A stretch of 64,000 nucleotides of DNA from an uncultured Porphyromonadaceae bacterium (GTDB lineage Bacteria; Bacteroidota; Bacteroidia; Bacteroidales; Muribaculaceae), in contig CANPGB010000005.1 of the NCBI GenBank assembly GCA_947573485.1, positions 1-64,000 on the forward strand, read 5' to 3'. The translations under genes were made by a program, and so were the position numbers. The notes beneath the pieces were generated by a model. That model searched no databases. It was not told the DNA's origin and saw only the letters and a program-made list of their open reading frames with translations. Positions 18,184 to 27,812 of this stretch are shown here, piece by piece (the first letter of the stretch is position 1; each line of letters starts with the position of its first letter).

Positions 18184-19539
18184 TTAGAAAAGAGACAGTT
18201 GAGCATCGTTTTCGGGTTTACGGGGTTTGCGCGGTGGCTCCTGATAGCCAAATTCGGCATCGGATGCCAGGAGCGGGCTGACTTCGCCGGGGAGAGGTTC
18301 GGAGACAAACCACTCGGGTACTTCAAAATCGTCTTCGATAGCGGCGAGATTGTCGGCGCTGATCTTGGGAGAAGCGGCCTGCGGCTTTTCGTCAGAGAAG
18401 GCAAAGAGCCCCTCGTTGGCAGCCCCGCGGGCGGCGTTGAGAGCGGCGTCGAGCTGCTCGCGCAATTTCTTGTTGTTCGCTTTGAGGCGGCTTATGCGCT
18501 CGTCGCGCTTGCGTATCATGCTTTCGACCTGCGACATCTGCTCCTGAATCTCTGCTACCGACGCTACAATCTTGCGTGCTTCGGCAAGCGATTCCTCGGC
18601 CTCGCGATGCGCGTCGCGCTCGGTGGCATATTGAGTCTGAAGGTCGTTATACATACCTTGCGAGAGTTCCTGTTGAGTGCGGAGGTCGGCGAGAAGGCCG
18701 TCGACGGCAGCTTTCTCTTCGGCAATCGTCTTGTTGGTTTCGGCAAGCTCGGCAACACGGGCTTCGAGCTCAGCGGCTTTTGCGAGAGCTTCTTTCTCGC
18801 GGGCGAGAACGGCCTCGTGCTCGGCAGGGTCAACACCCTGCACTGCGGATTGAGCCTCGGCAGGCGCTCCCGATGCAAGTTGCGCGCGCAGTTGCTCTAT
18901 TTCTTTCTGCAGATCCTCTACCACGCCCGGCTGTATGTCGGCCACCTTGAGCTTGTTCATGAGGCTGCGGCGCTCGAGTTCATACTGCTCGCGCTCTGCC
19001 TCGGCAGCTGCCAGCTGCGACTCGAGGTCGGTAACGCGGTCAGCGAGAGCACGGCGGCGGCGGTCGGCGCTGAGCTGCTGTTCGCGGAGCGAAGTACGCT
19101 GTTGCTCAATCTGCTGCATGTCGGAGCGGAGGCGTTCCGACTCGCGTCTTGCGTTTTCGGTAGCGCCCTTGAGCTTGGCCTCGGCATACTGCTCGGCCAC
19201 AAGCATGAGGCCGTTGAGATAATCGTCGACACCCTTGTCGATAGCTTCGGCAAGGCGTTTCTGTTGCTTGTCGGCGTCGACACTCTCGCGCAGGAAGTCG
19301 GGCAAACTCTCATTGAAAATCGCCACGGCTCCGGCAAAAATTTTCTGCTTTACAGCAGGGTCAATCTCGGGGAGCGTGGGCACATCGGAGAGGCCTTCGA
19401 CAGCCTCCTCCTGCTTTTCCTCGGCAGGAGCCTCGGCAAGGGCGAGAGGGGCGTCGTCGACATCGTCGGCAGTTTCATTATCATATTCGGCATCCGGCCC
19501 GAAACCGAAAGCACGTTTTATGGCAGAGAAAACACTCAT
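18184..19539 (-). CDS. Long coiled-coil protein of unknown function
   Basis: 451 aa. An acidic N-terminus (15-60) is followed by a short globular helical stretch (about 60-115) and then heptad-rich coiled coil from about 115 to 370, ending in a low-complexity tail. No signal peptide or membrane helix is seen. The start overlaps the stop of the receiver/PPDK_N gene by ATGA, so the two products are probably made together and may interact. No named family recognised; similarity searches will be confused by the coiled coil. Confidence 0.8.
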   Translation of the reverse strand: MSVFSAIKRAFGFGPDAEYDNETADDVDDAPLALAEAPAEEKQEEAVEGLSDVPTLPEIDPAVKQKIFAGAVAIFNESLPDFLRESVDADKQQKRLAEAIDKGVDDYLNGLMLVAEQYAEAKLKGATENARRESERLRSDMQQIEQQRTSLREQQLSADRRRRALADRVTDLESQLAAAEAEREQYELERRSLMNKLKVADIQPGVVEDLQKEIEQLRAQLASGAPAEAQSAVQGVDPAEHEAVLAREKEALAKAAELEARVAELAETNKTIAEEKAAVDGLLADLRTQQELSQGMYNDLQTQYATERDAHREAEESLAEARKIVASVAEIQEQMSQVESMIRKRDERISRLKANNKKLREQLDAALNAARGAANEGLFAFSDEKPQAASPKISADNLAAIEDDFEVPEWFVSEPLPGEVSPLLASDAEFGYQEPPRKPRKPENDAQLSLF

Positions 19540-22500
19540 GGCAAGAAGTCGGGTTTGGAGTCGGTCTGGCGGCTGAACTCCGGTTTAAGAATTGTTGCGA
19601 GCCCCGAGCGCCCGTTTATGGCAATGGCGAGGGGACTTGAAAGAGTAATCATCCTCACCCGGCCGTCGTCGTAGTCGGCAGGCAGGGAGTCGAGGAAAGC
19701 GGAGTCGTAGTAAGAGCCGTCGTTGGCGCGCGGGTCTACCGTGAGATAACCGACTCCGAAAGAGGTGAGATTCTGAAAAAAATGTGTACCCTGGCTCGGC
19801 TCTACACGGTACGCCCCCGTGGCTGCTTCCACAATTACGCGGGCAGCCGAGATATCGGCCCAGCGAACGGGAATACCGAGAGCGGCGTCGGAAGAGCCCC
19901 AGCGGCCCGGGCCTATGAGGATGTAGCCGCGGCCTTCGGCTGCGAGCTTGTTGTTGAGGTCACGGATAACATCGACCAGGGCGCGGTTGTTCGATGAATC
20001 GAAAGCATCGGGACGCACGTAAACAATAGTGCGCACGCCCTCTATCATTCCATTGCCGAGGGCGGTGGTACTCCGCAGTATGAGTTCGTTGTCGGGGCAG
20101 TCGAGCACATCGTCGTTTATAAGATTCTTCTTATCAATGATAGGCCTGATCTGGAGCCAGTAGAGATGTCCTTTGATACCTTCGGCAGCCGGGCCGGGAA
20201 GGATATTCCCGGCAAACTCAATCTCCACAGGGCGCTGCATGGCGCTCTGGCCCTGCTTCAACATAAAGTCGAGAGCGTCGGCGAGGGGCAGTGCGCGGTC
20301 GCGGAGTATGTTTGTAAACGTCACCACACGGCGCCCACGGCCGGCATCGTAGTCGTTGAGGATACCGTCGAGGGCGTTATATGTCGATACCATATATCGC
20401 AGCGCACCCGTTCCGGCAAAGTCCTGCACGCTCTTTTTCACAAGATTTGAGCCTTCGTCGAGCTGAGCCGAGAAGTCGGCGTCTTCGCCCGAGCGGAGAG
20501 CGAGGAGGTCGGTCTGCGTGTCGCGCAGGGCAAGGTCGAGAGTCGAGGTCTGGAGCACGTGGCCGGGATGCCGGGGAGAGAAACGCAGGCCTCTGCCGCC
20601 GTCGACAATATGTTTGCCCAGCCCCACGGCGATTTCAACGACGCCGTCGTCGATAGTCTCGTCGCCGAGCGGGTAGTAGTTGAGCGAGCGGCCCACTCCT
20701 GCGAAAGAGGGGAAGTAACAGTCGCCGCGGTCCTCACCGACAACCTCCTGGATAATCACGGCCATTTTTTCCTGGTCGATGACATTGCTGGTGGCCGTCA
20801 TATAGCTCTTGCTTGCGGCATAAAATACCGAGGCATACACGCCTTTGACAGCATCGGTGAGCCACTTCAGGCGCTTCTCGGTCTCGCTCGAGAAGGGCAC
20901 CATATAGGTGGCATAAATACCGGCGAAGGGCTGGTAATGGGAGTCTTCGAGCAGACTCGAACTGCGCACGGCAAGCGGGCGGTCGACAACGTCGAAGAGA
21001 GCGACAAAGTCCTCGCGCACGCGGTCGGGGAGCTTTGCGGCGAGAAAAGCGCGGAGTATATCTTCGTCGGAGGCATCGCTGAGAGCGAGCGGATAGAGGT
21101 CGTTGACAGCCATGAACTCGTCGAAGATGTCGGTGCAGAGCACCACGGTACGCGGTATCGAGATAGTGATACCGTTGAAATTATCGCACTCGGGATTCTT
21201 CTTGATAATTGAATCGACGAAAGCGAGACCGCGCCCTTTGCCGCCAAGACTACCCTGCCCTATTCGGGCGAAGTTGGAGTAATGGTCGAAGCGGTCTTTC
21301 TCGAACACGGCCACCACGCCGCGGTTCTTCATCTTGCGGTACTTTACAATGAGGTCGAAGAGGAGCTGCTTTACGGCGGGAGCCTCTTCTATGCCTGTGA
21401 AGCGGTGCTGCTTGACAACATCGGCAATAGGGAAGAGCGCGCGGGAGTAGAACCAGCGCGAGATATCGTTGCGTGAGGCATGGTAGAGAAGCGATTCGGC
21501 AGGGATGTCGAACACTTTCTGCTGCATGTCTTTCAGATTCCGTATCACGGTAATCGGCTCGCCCGTCTGCGGGTTGCGTATAATGAAATCGCCGAAGCCG
21601 AAATTATCCATTATGGCCTTGCCGAGGTCTACGGGCAGCTTCTTGGAGTTCTTGTCGATGAAGATTCCGCCGAACTCCTGCATGTGAGCGGCGTTCTCGC
21701 TCTCCGACGACTCTATGATAATGGGCAGGTAGGGGTCAATGCTCCTGAAATAATTGGCGAGACGGATACCGGCCTGCGGGTCTTTAACGCCGCCGCGGCT
21801 GAACGATACGTCGCTGATTACGCCAAGCATCTTGTGGCCGTATTTGCCATAGAGCTCCACGGCCTCCTCGTAAGTGCGGGCGAGCATGACCTTGGGGCGT
21901 CCGCGCATGCGCAGCATCTGCTCGTGCTGGTTGAGCGCCTCGGTGGAGAAGAGCATCGACTGCTTGAGCAGGAACTTGTATATATGGGGGAGAACCGATG
22001 AGTAGAAGCGCACGGAGTCCTCGATGAGGAGTATTGCCTGCACGCCCACTTCGGTGATGTCGTTGGCGTTGAGGCGGTCTTCGAGAAGCTTGATTATTGC
22101 CAGGAGCAAATCCATGTTGCCGAGCCAACTGAATACGTAGTCGACATTAGAGAGGTCTTCGTTGGCAAGTCGGCGCGACACCTCTTTGCTGAAAGGTGTG
22201 AGCACCACGAGCGGCACAGAGGGGTGTGCGGCTTTGAGGAGCGCGGCGCCGTCGAAGGTATCCGAGAGGTCGCCACCTGGCATGGCCACCACGAGGTCGA
22301 AAGGCTTCTGCTGCATCAGCGCGAGCGCCTCGGCCATGGTCGAGACTCGTGCAACACGTGGGGGAGAGCTGAGGTTAAGAGCCACATACTCATTGTATAG
22401 CTGCTCTTCGACACGCCCGTCTTCCTCCATCATAAAGGCATCGTAAGGCGAGGCAATAAGCAGCACGTTGAACACACGATGCTGCATTAACGCCTGGAAG

Positions 22501-22544
22501 GAGGTTTCCTTCAAGTACATCTTGCTGAGGGCTTCCTCATTCAT
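19536..22544 (-). CDS. Receiver-like / PEP-pyruvate-binding (PPDK_N) domain protein
   Basis: 1002 aa. Two response-regulator-like domains come first (about 20-150; about 165-320, with LLIEDS and VISDVSFSRGG placing acidic residues at the phospho-acceptor positions). They are followed by a PPDK_N ATP-grasp region with GQGSLGGKGRGLAF and LAVRSSSLLEDS. The phosphohistidine swivel motif (GGxTSHAAI) and the PEP/pyruvate TIM barrel of real PEP synthase were not found, so it is unlikely to be PpsA. A phosphotransfer or regulatory role is inferred. Its ATG is 62 nt from the acyl-CoA ligase stop. Confidence 0.85.
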   Translation of the reverse strand: MNEEALSKMYLKETSFQALMQHRVFNVLLIASPYDAFMMEEDGRVEEQLYNEYVALNLSSPPRVARVSTMAEALALMQQKPFDLVVAMPGGDLSDTFDGAALLKAAHPSVPLVVLTPFSKEVSRRLANEDLSNVDYVFSWLGNMDLLLAIIKLLEDRLNANDITEVGVQAILLIEDSVRFYSSVLPHIYKFLLKQSMLFSTEALNQHEQMLRMRGRPKVMLARTYEEAVELYGKYGHKMLGVISDVSFSRGGVKDPQAGIRLANYFRSIDPYLPIIIESSESENAAHMQEFGGIFIDKNSKKLPVDLGKAIMDNFGFGDFIIRNPQTGEPITVIRNLKDMQQKVFDIPAESLLYHASRNDISRWFYSRALFPIADVVKQHRFTGIEEAPAVKQLLFDLIVKYRKMKNRGVVAVFEKDRFDHYSNFARIGQGSLGGKGRGLAFVDSIIKKNPECDNFNGITISIPRTVVLCTDIFDEFMAVNDLYPLALSDASDEDILRAFLAAKLPDRVREDFVALFDVVDRPLAVRSSSLLEDSHYQPFAGIYATYMVPFSSETEKRLKWLTDAVKGVYASVFYAASKSYMTATSNVIDQEKMAVIIQEVVGEDRGDCYFPSFAGVGRSLNYYPLGDETIDDGVVEIAVGLGKHIVDGGRGLRFSPRHPGHVLQTSTLDLALRDTQTDLLALRSGEDADFSAQLDEGSNLVKKSVQDFAGTGALRYMVSTYNALDGILNDYDAGRGRRVVTFTNILRDRALPLADALDFMLKQGQSAMQRPVEIEFAGNILPGPAAEGIKGHLYWLQIRPIIDKKNLINDDVLDCPDNELILRSTTALGNGMIEGVRTIVYVRPDAFDSSNNRALVDVIRDLNNKLAAEGRGYILIGPGRWGSSDAALGIPVRWADISAARVIVEAATGAYRVEPSQGTHFFQNLTSFGVGYLTVDPRANDGSYYDSAFLDSLPADYDDGRVRMITLSSPLAIAINGRSGLATILKPEFSRQTDSKPDFLP

Positions 22545-22606
22545 AAGGGCAAATTTACTAATTTTTTTCGGAGCTACGGCAAATGTGCCCCGAAAAATAT
22601 GCCATG

Positions 22607-24346
22607 CTACTTATAAAGGAAGCGACGGATAGAGCGCTTGGGTGTTTTCTCGAACTCCTCGGGCATAATCTCTATGGCCTGCACCTGCTCGTAGGGAGCA
22701 ACGAGCTTATTGAGACTCCTGCGGTTCGATTCCATGGCCTCGGCGAGAGCGTCGGCATCGAGGGCGTCGCGCGACACCTGGTCGGCATCGGGGTGACAAA
22801 GCGCAACAAGTTTTCCGTCGCGCTCAATCACAAGGCACTCGTTGACGTAGGGCATATTGCTGAGCTTAGCCTCAATTTCCTCGGGGTAGATATTCTGCCC
22901 GTTGGCCGAAAGAATCATGGTCTTGTAACGGCCACGGATATTCACGGTGCGGTGAGCCGGAGCACCGAGCCAGCCCATGTCGCCGGTGTGGAGCCAGCCC
23001 TCGGAGTCGAGGGCGGCGGCAGTGGCCTCGGGGTTCTTGTAATAGCCGCTCATAACATTTAGACCGCGCACGAGAATCTCACCCTGCGGGCCTCCCTGAG
23101 GCGATAGCCCGAGGGTATCATCGGCCGCTATCGAGGCTTCCATTATGTGGTTGAGCGTACGCCCTGCCGAGCCGGGTTCGAAGCGGCGCCATGGCGAGTA
23201 GCTGATCAGCGGGCCGCACTCGGTCATGCCATAGCCGACGGTGAAGGGGAATTTTATGCGATGCAGAAACTCCTCAACCTCATAGTTGAGAGCCGCTCCA
23301 CCTACTATCACCTCTTCAAACGAGCCGCCGAAAGCCTCCACGAGCTTGCTGCGGATAATGCTGTAGAAAGCCTTGTCGAGCATGGGCACAGCCAGAACCC
23401 AACGCACGGGTTTGCGGGTAATCTGCGGCACCACCACCTTGCGGTAGATTTTCTCAAGGATGAGCGGCACGCATATTATAAGCGAGGGGCGCACCTGCTT
23501 GAGTGCTTTCAGGAGTATGGCCGGTGTGGGTGTCTTGCCCAAGAGGGTTATGTGCGAACCCACGGCGAGGGGCACGAGCATATCGAAAGCGCAGCCGTAG
23601 GCATGTGCCAACGGCAGGAACGACAGCGCACGCGAGCCCTGGTAGTGGAGCTTGGAGCGGATGCCGAACACCACGTTGCCGCGGAGATTGTCGAGCGAGA
23701 GCATGACTCCCTTTGAGAAGCCCGTTGTGCCCGACGTATAGTTTATGACAGCCACCGAGTCGCCCGGCAGGCGCGGATAGCGGATATCGGCTGTAGAAAA
23801 GCCCTCGGGATAGCGGGAGCGCATGCTGCGCGTGAGCCCCGAGACTATGGTGCGGTGCGAAGTGGGCCCGCGCCGACCGCTTTTCTTTATCAGCTCGCGC
23901 TCGGCAATCACCGTGCGCGTGTTCAGCGATACCACTACCCTCACCTCGGGCAGCTCGTCGTAATTTATCGTCTTGAAAATATCGTCGGCGATAAAAAGTG
24001 CGACGGCGTCGGAGTGGTTTATGATATGTGTGGCGTCCGACGGATTGAAATCGTGGAGCACCGGCACAATCACGGCGCCATAGGTTATGGTGCCTATGAA
24101 AGTTATAACCCAGTTGGGGGTATTCTTGCCCACGAGGGCTATCTTGTCGCCTTGTTTTATACCTGCGGTCTCGAAGAACAGATGCAGCCTGGCGATACGC
24201 CTGGCCACATCGAGATATGTGAGGGTTTTGCCCGTAACATAGTCGGTGAGGGCAGGCAGAGCGTGGTTATCGGCGAAAGAGTGCGCGTAGATAGCCAGCA
24301 GGTCGTCGTACGGCGGATTGCAGTATGGTTCTTCGAAAGTGTACAA
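22607..24346 (-). CDS. Long-chain acyl-CoA ligase (AMP-forming)
   Basis: 579 aa ANL-superfamily enzyme. The AMP-binding motif YTSGTTGFSKG, the GYGMTECGP motif and the C-terminal LHTGDMGW and GRYKTMILSANGQNIYPEEIE segments are complete. It activates fatty acids with ATP and CoA. The start is unusual: the only reasonable codon is TTG at 24346, which follows the adk TGA after a single GTT codon in the same frame. No ATG occurs for about 170 codons. Confidence 0.9.
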   Translation of the reverse strand: MYTFEEPYCNPPYDDLLAIYAHSFADNHALPALTDYVTGKTLTYLDVARRIARLHLFFETAGIKQGDKIALVGKNTPNWVITFIGTITYGAVIVPVLHDFNPSDATHIINHSDAVALFIADDIFKTINYDELPEVRVVVSLNTRTVIAERELIKKSGRRGPTSHRTIVSGLTRSMRSRYPEGFSTADIRYPRLPGDSVAVINYTSGTTGFSKGVMLSLDNLRGNVVFGIRSKLHYQGSRALSFLPLAHAYGCAFDMLVPLAVGSHITLLGKTPTPAILLKALKQVRPSLIICVPLILEKIYRKVVVPQITRKPVRWVLAVPMLDKAFYSIIRSKLVEAFGGSFEEVIVGGAALNYEVEEFLHRIKFPFTVGYGMTECGPLISYSPWRRFEPGSAGRTLNHIMEASIAADDTLGLSPQGGPQGEILVRGLNVMSGYYKNPEATAAALDSEGWLHTGDMGWLGAPAHRTVNIRGRYKTMILSANGQNIYPEEIEAKLSNMPYVNECLVIERDGKLVALCHPDADQVSRDALDADALAEAMESNRRSLNKLVAPYEQVQAIEIMPEEFEKTPKRSIRRFLYK

Positions 24347-24349
24347 AAC

Positions 24350-24922
24350 TCAATTGTTTTTCAGTGCATGCTTGATGTCGTCGAAAATCTCTTCGACGGT
24401 GCGGTTGCCGTTGATTTTGCGATACTGGTTCTTGGCGGTATAGTAGTCTTTGAGCGGGGAAGTCTGCTTGTGATAAACTTCGAGACGCTTGCGGATAGTA
24501 TCGAGGTTGTCGTCGGCACGGCCGCTTGTCTTTCCGCGCTCTATCATGCGGCGCACGAGTTCGTCTTCGTCCACCTCAAGGCCAACCACGGCATGAACCT
24601 CTGTGCCGAACTCCTCAAGGAGCGAAGCAAGAGCCTCGGCCTGCGGAATGGTGCGGGGGAAGCCGTCGAAAATCACGCCCTTCTCGATGAGCTCGGGGTT
24701 CTGGTGAAAGAGGTCGGCGAGAACCTCGACCATCAGTTCGTCGGGAATAAGAAGACCCTGCGATATAAACTGGTCGGCTACCTTGCCGAGTTTAGTACCA
24801 CGGGCGATATTGTCGCGGAGGAGTTCTCCGGTAGAGATATGATGAAGACCGAATTCTTCGATGATACGGTCGCTTTGGGTACCCTTACCGCTGCCGGGGG
24901 CACCGAAGATCACTAAATTCAT
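24350..24922 (-). CDS. adk: Adenylate kinase
   Basis: 190 aa short-form adenylate kinase without a zinc LID. The P-loop GAPGSGKGT is at 7-15, followed by STGELLR and the FDGFPRT motif. It interconverts ATP + AMP and 2 ADP. Its ATG overlaps the hpt stop (ATGA), and its TGA is in the same frame as the downstream acyl-CoA ligase. Confidence 0.97.
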   Translation of the reverse strand: MNLVIFGAPGSGKGTQSDRIIEEFGLHHISTGELLRDNIARGTKLGKVADQFISQGLLIPDELMVEVLADLFHQNPELIEKGVIFDGFPRTIPQAEALASLLEEFGTEVHAVVGLEVDEDELVRRMIERGKTSGRADDNLDTIRKRLEVYHKQTSPLKDYYTAKNQYRKINGNRTVEEIFDDIKHALKNN

Positions 24923-25461
24923 TGTTCCTTGAGGATATAGATATCGTTAAGATTTCGAGCCTTGCCGTTGAGGTCGAGGCCATATCCGATAATAAACTTT
25001 GTGGGGATGCTGAAACCGACATAGTCGGGTTTAACGGGACGGACGAGTGCGTCGGGCTTGAAGAGCAAGGTGGCGATTTTGATTTCGGCAGGCTTGTGCT
25101 TGCTGAGATCGTCGACGAGGCGGTAGATAGTATTGCCGGTGTCGACAATATCCTCGACGATAATCAGGGTACGACCCTCGATATCCTCACCAAGACCGAG
25201 AACTTCTTTTACGGCGCCGGTAGAAGAAGTGCCTTCGTAGCTCTTCAGCCTTATGAAAGTGATTTCGGCATCGATGCTCTCTACGGCGCGGAAAAGGTCG
25301 CTTGCAAAAGGAAATGCCCCGTTGAGCACACACACAAACAGGGGCATTTTTCCTGCGCAATCGCGCACTATTTCTTTACCGAGTTCTTCGACACGGGCGG
25401 CAATATCGGATTTTGAGATATAGGGCTCGAATGTAAGGCCCTCGTAAGTCACTTGTTTCAT
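24919..25461 (-). CDS. hpt: Hypoxanthine phosphoribosyltransferase
   Basis: 180 aa type I PRTase. The PRPP-binding motif [11 protein letters not shown] is at 101-111, and the substrate loop [11 protein letters not shown] follows a Hpt-like segment. It salvages hypoxanthine and guanine. The ATG at 25461 was preferred over one 9 codons upstream because the extra residues are not typical and lie close to the promoter. First gene of the long minus-strand run; adk follows by ATGA overlap. Confidence 0.93.
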   Translation of the reverse strand: MKQVTYEGLTFEPYISKSDIAARVEELGKEIVRDCAGKMPLFVCVLNGAFPFASDLFRAVESIDAEITFIRLKSYEGTSSTGAVKEVLGLGEDIEGRTLIIVEDIVDTGNTIYRLVDDLSKHKPAEIKIATLLFKPDALVRPVKPDYVGFSIPTKFIIGYGLDLNGKARNLNDIYILKEQ

Positions 25462-25485
25462 TATTGCTGTGAGAAATAAATTGCG

Positions 25486-25517
25486 CAAAGTTAATGATAA
25501 TTTTGCAACCTCGCAAA
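25486..25517 (-). promoter_or_regulatory. -33/-7 promoter of hpt-adk run
   Basis: On the minus strand TTTG (25517-25514) precedes TAACTTTG (25493-25486) by 20 nt. It lies 25 nt before the hpt ATG and probably drives much of the minus-strand run that follows. Confidence 0.7.
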
Positions 25518-25562
25518 CGTATTTTTTAATAAAAAAAGAAATACATATAGGCAGAAAAGGCT

Positions 25563-25570
25563 TAACTTTG
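25563..25570 (+). promoter_or_regulatory. -7 promoter motif of locus A
   Basis: TAACTTTG ends 19 nt before the ATG at 25590. The expected -33 position is AT-rich without a clear TTTG. Confidence 0.55.
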
Positions 25571-25589
25571 TAGTCTAAAAAGCTAAACT

Positions 25590-27812
25590 ATGAAAAGATA
25601 CAGGCGCCGCCGCGGGGTTGGCGGATTAAACCTTGCATTCGACAGATTTCTCTCATGGTCGTTCATCACAGTGTTCGGCATAACGCTGGCAGTGACTGCG
25701 CTGCTCTTTATCACCCTGGTATACGGCTTCAAGTTTTTCGGCAGCGACGTGAGCCTCGTGCGGGCTTTCATTCAGCTCACCAACCCCACGGAGTGGCACT
25801 CCGAAGGCCTCACCGGGTGGAACGCCGGAGCTTTGGTGATACTCAATCTATTCGGTATGTTTGTGGTCAACGGCCTTGTGCTCACCTTCCTCATAAACTG
25901 GGTGTCGGGGCGGCGCGACAAGAGCGAGAAGGGCCAGGCGCGATACCCCAATGTCACCGCCGGGAAATTCACGGTGATTATCGGCGGCCACAGGATAGTG
26001 CCCTCGCTGGTGCACAATATCTTCAAAGATGAGGCCGACGACAGCCAATTCATACTCATACAGACGCAGAGCAACGTTGAACGCCTCCGCAAGGAAATTT
26101 TCGCCGAGATTGCCGACAGCAACCTGCGTAAACACATTATTATATATTCAGGCGACCGCACATCATGGCACGAACTCGCCGACCTGAGGCTCGAACGGGC
26201 GCGTGCAGTGTATATCGTGGGCGAGTCGCCGATTATCGACGGCACCAGCCATGACGCCCTAAACCTCAAGTGCTGGAAACTCATCAACAGCAATATAAAA
26301 GGCTCTCGCGACCCCGGCAAGAAGACGCCGTGCCACATAATGTTTGAGTATCAATCGACCTTCACCGCCTTCCAGATGGCCGACCTGAGGGCCGAGGACA
26401 GCGCCATATTCCGCTTTATCCCCTTCAGTATCTACGAAACCTGGGCACAGCAGGTGCTCGTAGGTCAGGCAGGTACCGGTTCGCCTTACATTCCGCTCGA
26501 CGGCACCGACGGCCTCAGCGTGTCGTCGCACCAGCGCGTACACCTTATTATAATAGGTATGTCTAAAACCGGCATGGCAATGGCTCTGCAGGCCGCCCAT
26601 ATAGCGCACTACCCCAACTTCGACAATCCCCATGCCGGACGCCCCCGCACCCTCATAACGTTTATCGACCGCAACGCGCGCCGCGAGATGCTGTTTATGA
26701 TGGGGCGCTACCGCGAGATTTTCCAGCTTGCACGCTGGCGATACGTTAAGGCTCCCGAAGGCGTCAAACCCGGCGACGGCGGCTCGTGGAAGATATACGA
26801 CAGCCAGACCGACATGAACGCGCTCACCAACGCCGATTACCCCTGGGAACGCCCGCTCGACGACCCCAATTTCAAATCGCCCTACTACGGCGGCTATCTC
26901 GGCGAGGACTTCATAGACATAGACTTCGAGTTTATAGAGGGCGATGTTGCCCAACCTGCCGTGCAGAGGTATATTGCCGACGCCTGCGCCGACTGCAGCG
27001 CCAATGCTCCTGCCGGAGAGCCCGACTCGTCGAGCCGCACGACAGTGGCTGTGTGCCTGCCGCGGGCATCGGAGGCAATATCGGCGGCTTTCTGCCTTGA
27101 CCCCTCGGTGTACGACAACGCCCAGCAGATACTTGTGGAGCAGTCGGAAACAGGCGCGCTGGTCGACGCCGTAAGGCAAGGTCTGACCGGCGACGACAGC
27201 TCGAAATACCGCCTCCTGCGCCCCTTCGGCATGCTCGACAATTGCAACTATCCACCGGTCGACGACAACTTCCCCGCCAAATGCGTGGCCTATGCCTATC
27301 ACTGCATGAGCAAGAAAAGCGAGTTGGTGTCGTTCATGCACCAGTACCGTCATCGCGGGGCCGAGAAATTCATAGCCGACATCGAGGCGTTCTGGCTCAG
27401 CATAGAGGCAGGCAACGGCAAGAGCGCGGTATCGAAGCGCTGGTCGAATTTCTACTGCGCCCTTACTTTCAGCACCAAAATGCGCGCGGCAGGCAGCCAT
27501 GGTGTCTCCGGCGAAGAAATCGTGGATAAAGCCACGGTTGAGCGCCTCGCGCACATGGAGCACACGCGGTGGCTCTTCGAGCAACTCCTCTTAGGCTTCA
27601 GACCCATCGACAAGTCAATGGCCAATCTTTTCCCCTTCAACGACGACAACGACCCCGGGAGAGCCTTGCGTAAATCACTAAAGAGCAAAGGCATACACCC
27701 TGACCTTGTAGCTAACTCTCTGCTCAGCACCACCGATGCCTACGACCGCGGCATTGTGAGTATCATACCCGTTGTTATCGAACTCAACAATAAGCGCAAG
27801 GCTAACCGATGA
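25590..27812 (+). CDS. Locus A: two-TM, Rossmann/RCK-like, RyR-domain protein
   Basis: 740 aa. Two membrane helices (about 22-50 and 84-108) flank a short extracytoplasmic loop. Two nucleotide-binding-like folds follow: KFTVIIGGHRIVPSLV near 126, similar to CASTOR/POLLUX or TrkA/RCK domains, and VHLIIIGMSKTG near 316. The C-terminus is an RyR-type domain (about 650-735; AHMEHTRWLFEQLLLGFRP, then IHPDLVAN and YDRGIVSIIPVV). No K+ selectivity filter is visible, so channel function is doubtful. The second Rossmann and RyR parts align with the locus B protein at 46159. It overlaps the TIR gene by ATGA. I infer a ligand-sensing membrane protein. Confidence 0.8.
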   Translation: MKRYRRRRGVGGLNLAFDRFLSWSFITVFGITLAVTALLFITLVYGFKFFGSDVSLVRAFIQLTNPTEWHSEGLTGWNAGALVILNLFGMFVVNGLVLTFLINWVSGRRDKSEKGQARYPNVTAGKFTVIIGGHRIVPSLVHNIFKDEADDSQFILIQTQSNVERLRKEIFAEIADSNLRKHIIIYSGDRTSWHELADLRLERARAVYIVGESPIIDGTSHDALNLKCWKLINSNIKGSRDPGKKTPCHIMFEYQSTFTAFQMADLRAEDSAIFRFIPFSIYETWAQQVLVGQAGTGSPYIPLDGTDGLSVSSHQRVHLIIIGMSKTGMAMALQAAHIAHYPNFDNPHAGRPRTLITFIDRNARREMLFMMGRYREIFQLARWRYVKAPEGVKPGDGGSWKIYDSQTDMNALTNADYPWERPLDDPNFKSPYYGGYLGEDFIDIDFEFIEGDVAQPAVQRYIADACADCSANAPAGEPDSSSRTTVAVCLPRASEAISAAFCLDPSVYDNAQQILVEQSETGALVDAVRQGLTGDDSSKYRLLRPFGMLDNCNYPPVDDNFPAKCVAYAYHCMSKKSELVSFMHQYRHRGAEKFIADIEAFWLSIEAGNGKSAVSKRWSNFYCALTFSTKMRAAGSHGVSGEEIVDKATVERLAHMEHTRWLFEQLLLGFRPIDKSMANLFPFNDDNDPGRALRKSLKSKGIHPDLVANSLLSTTDAYDRGIVSIIPVVIELNNKRKANR

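Noticed and set aside
17635-19674. 679-codon plus-strand frame opposite thrC and the coiled-coil gene
   Set aside because: It spans two real genes on the other strand and has a composition typical of an antisense shadow.
19536-22544. Phosphoenolpyruvate synthase (ppsA)
   Set aside because: The phosphohistidine swivel and the PEP-binding barrel are not present.
25590-27812. Potassium channel
   Set aside because: Two helices and an RCK-like domain are present but no TVGYG-like selectivity filter is seen.
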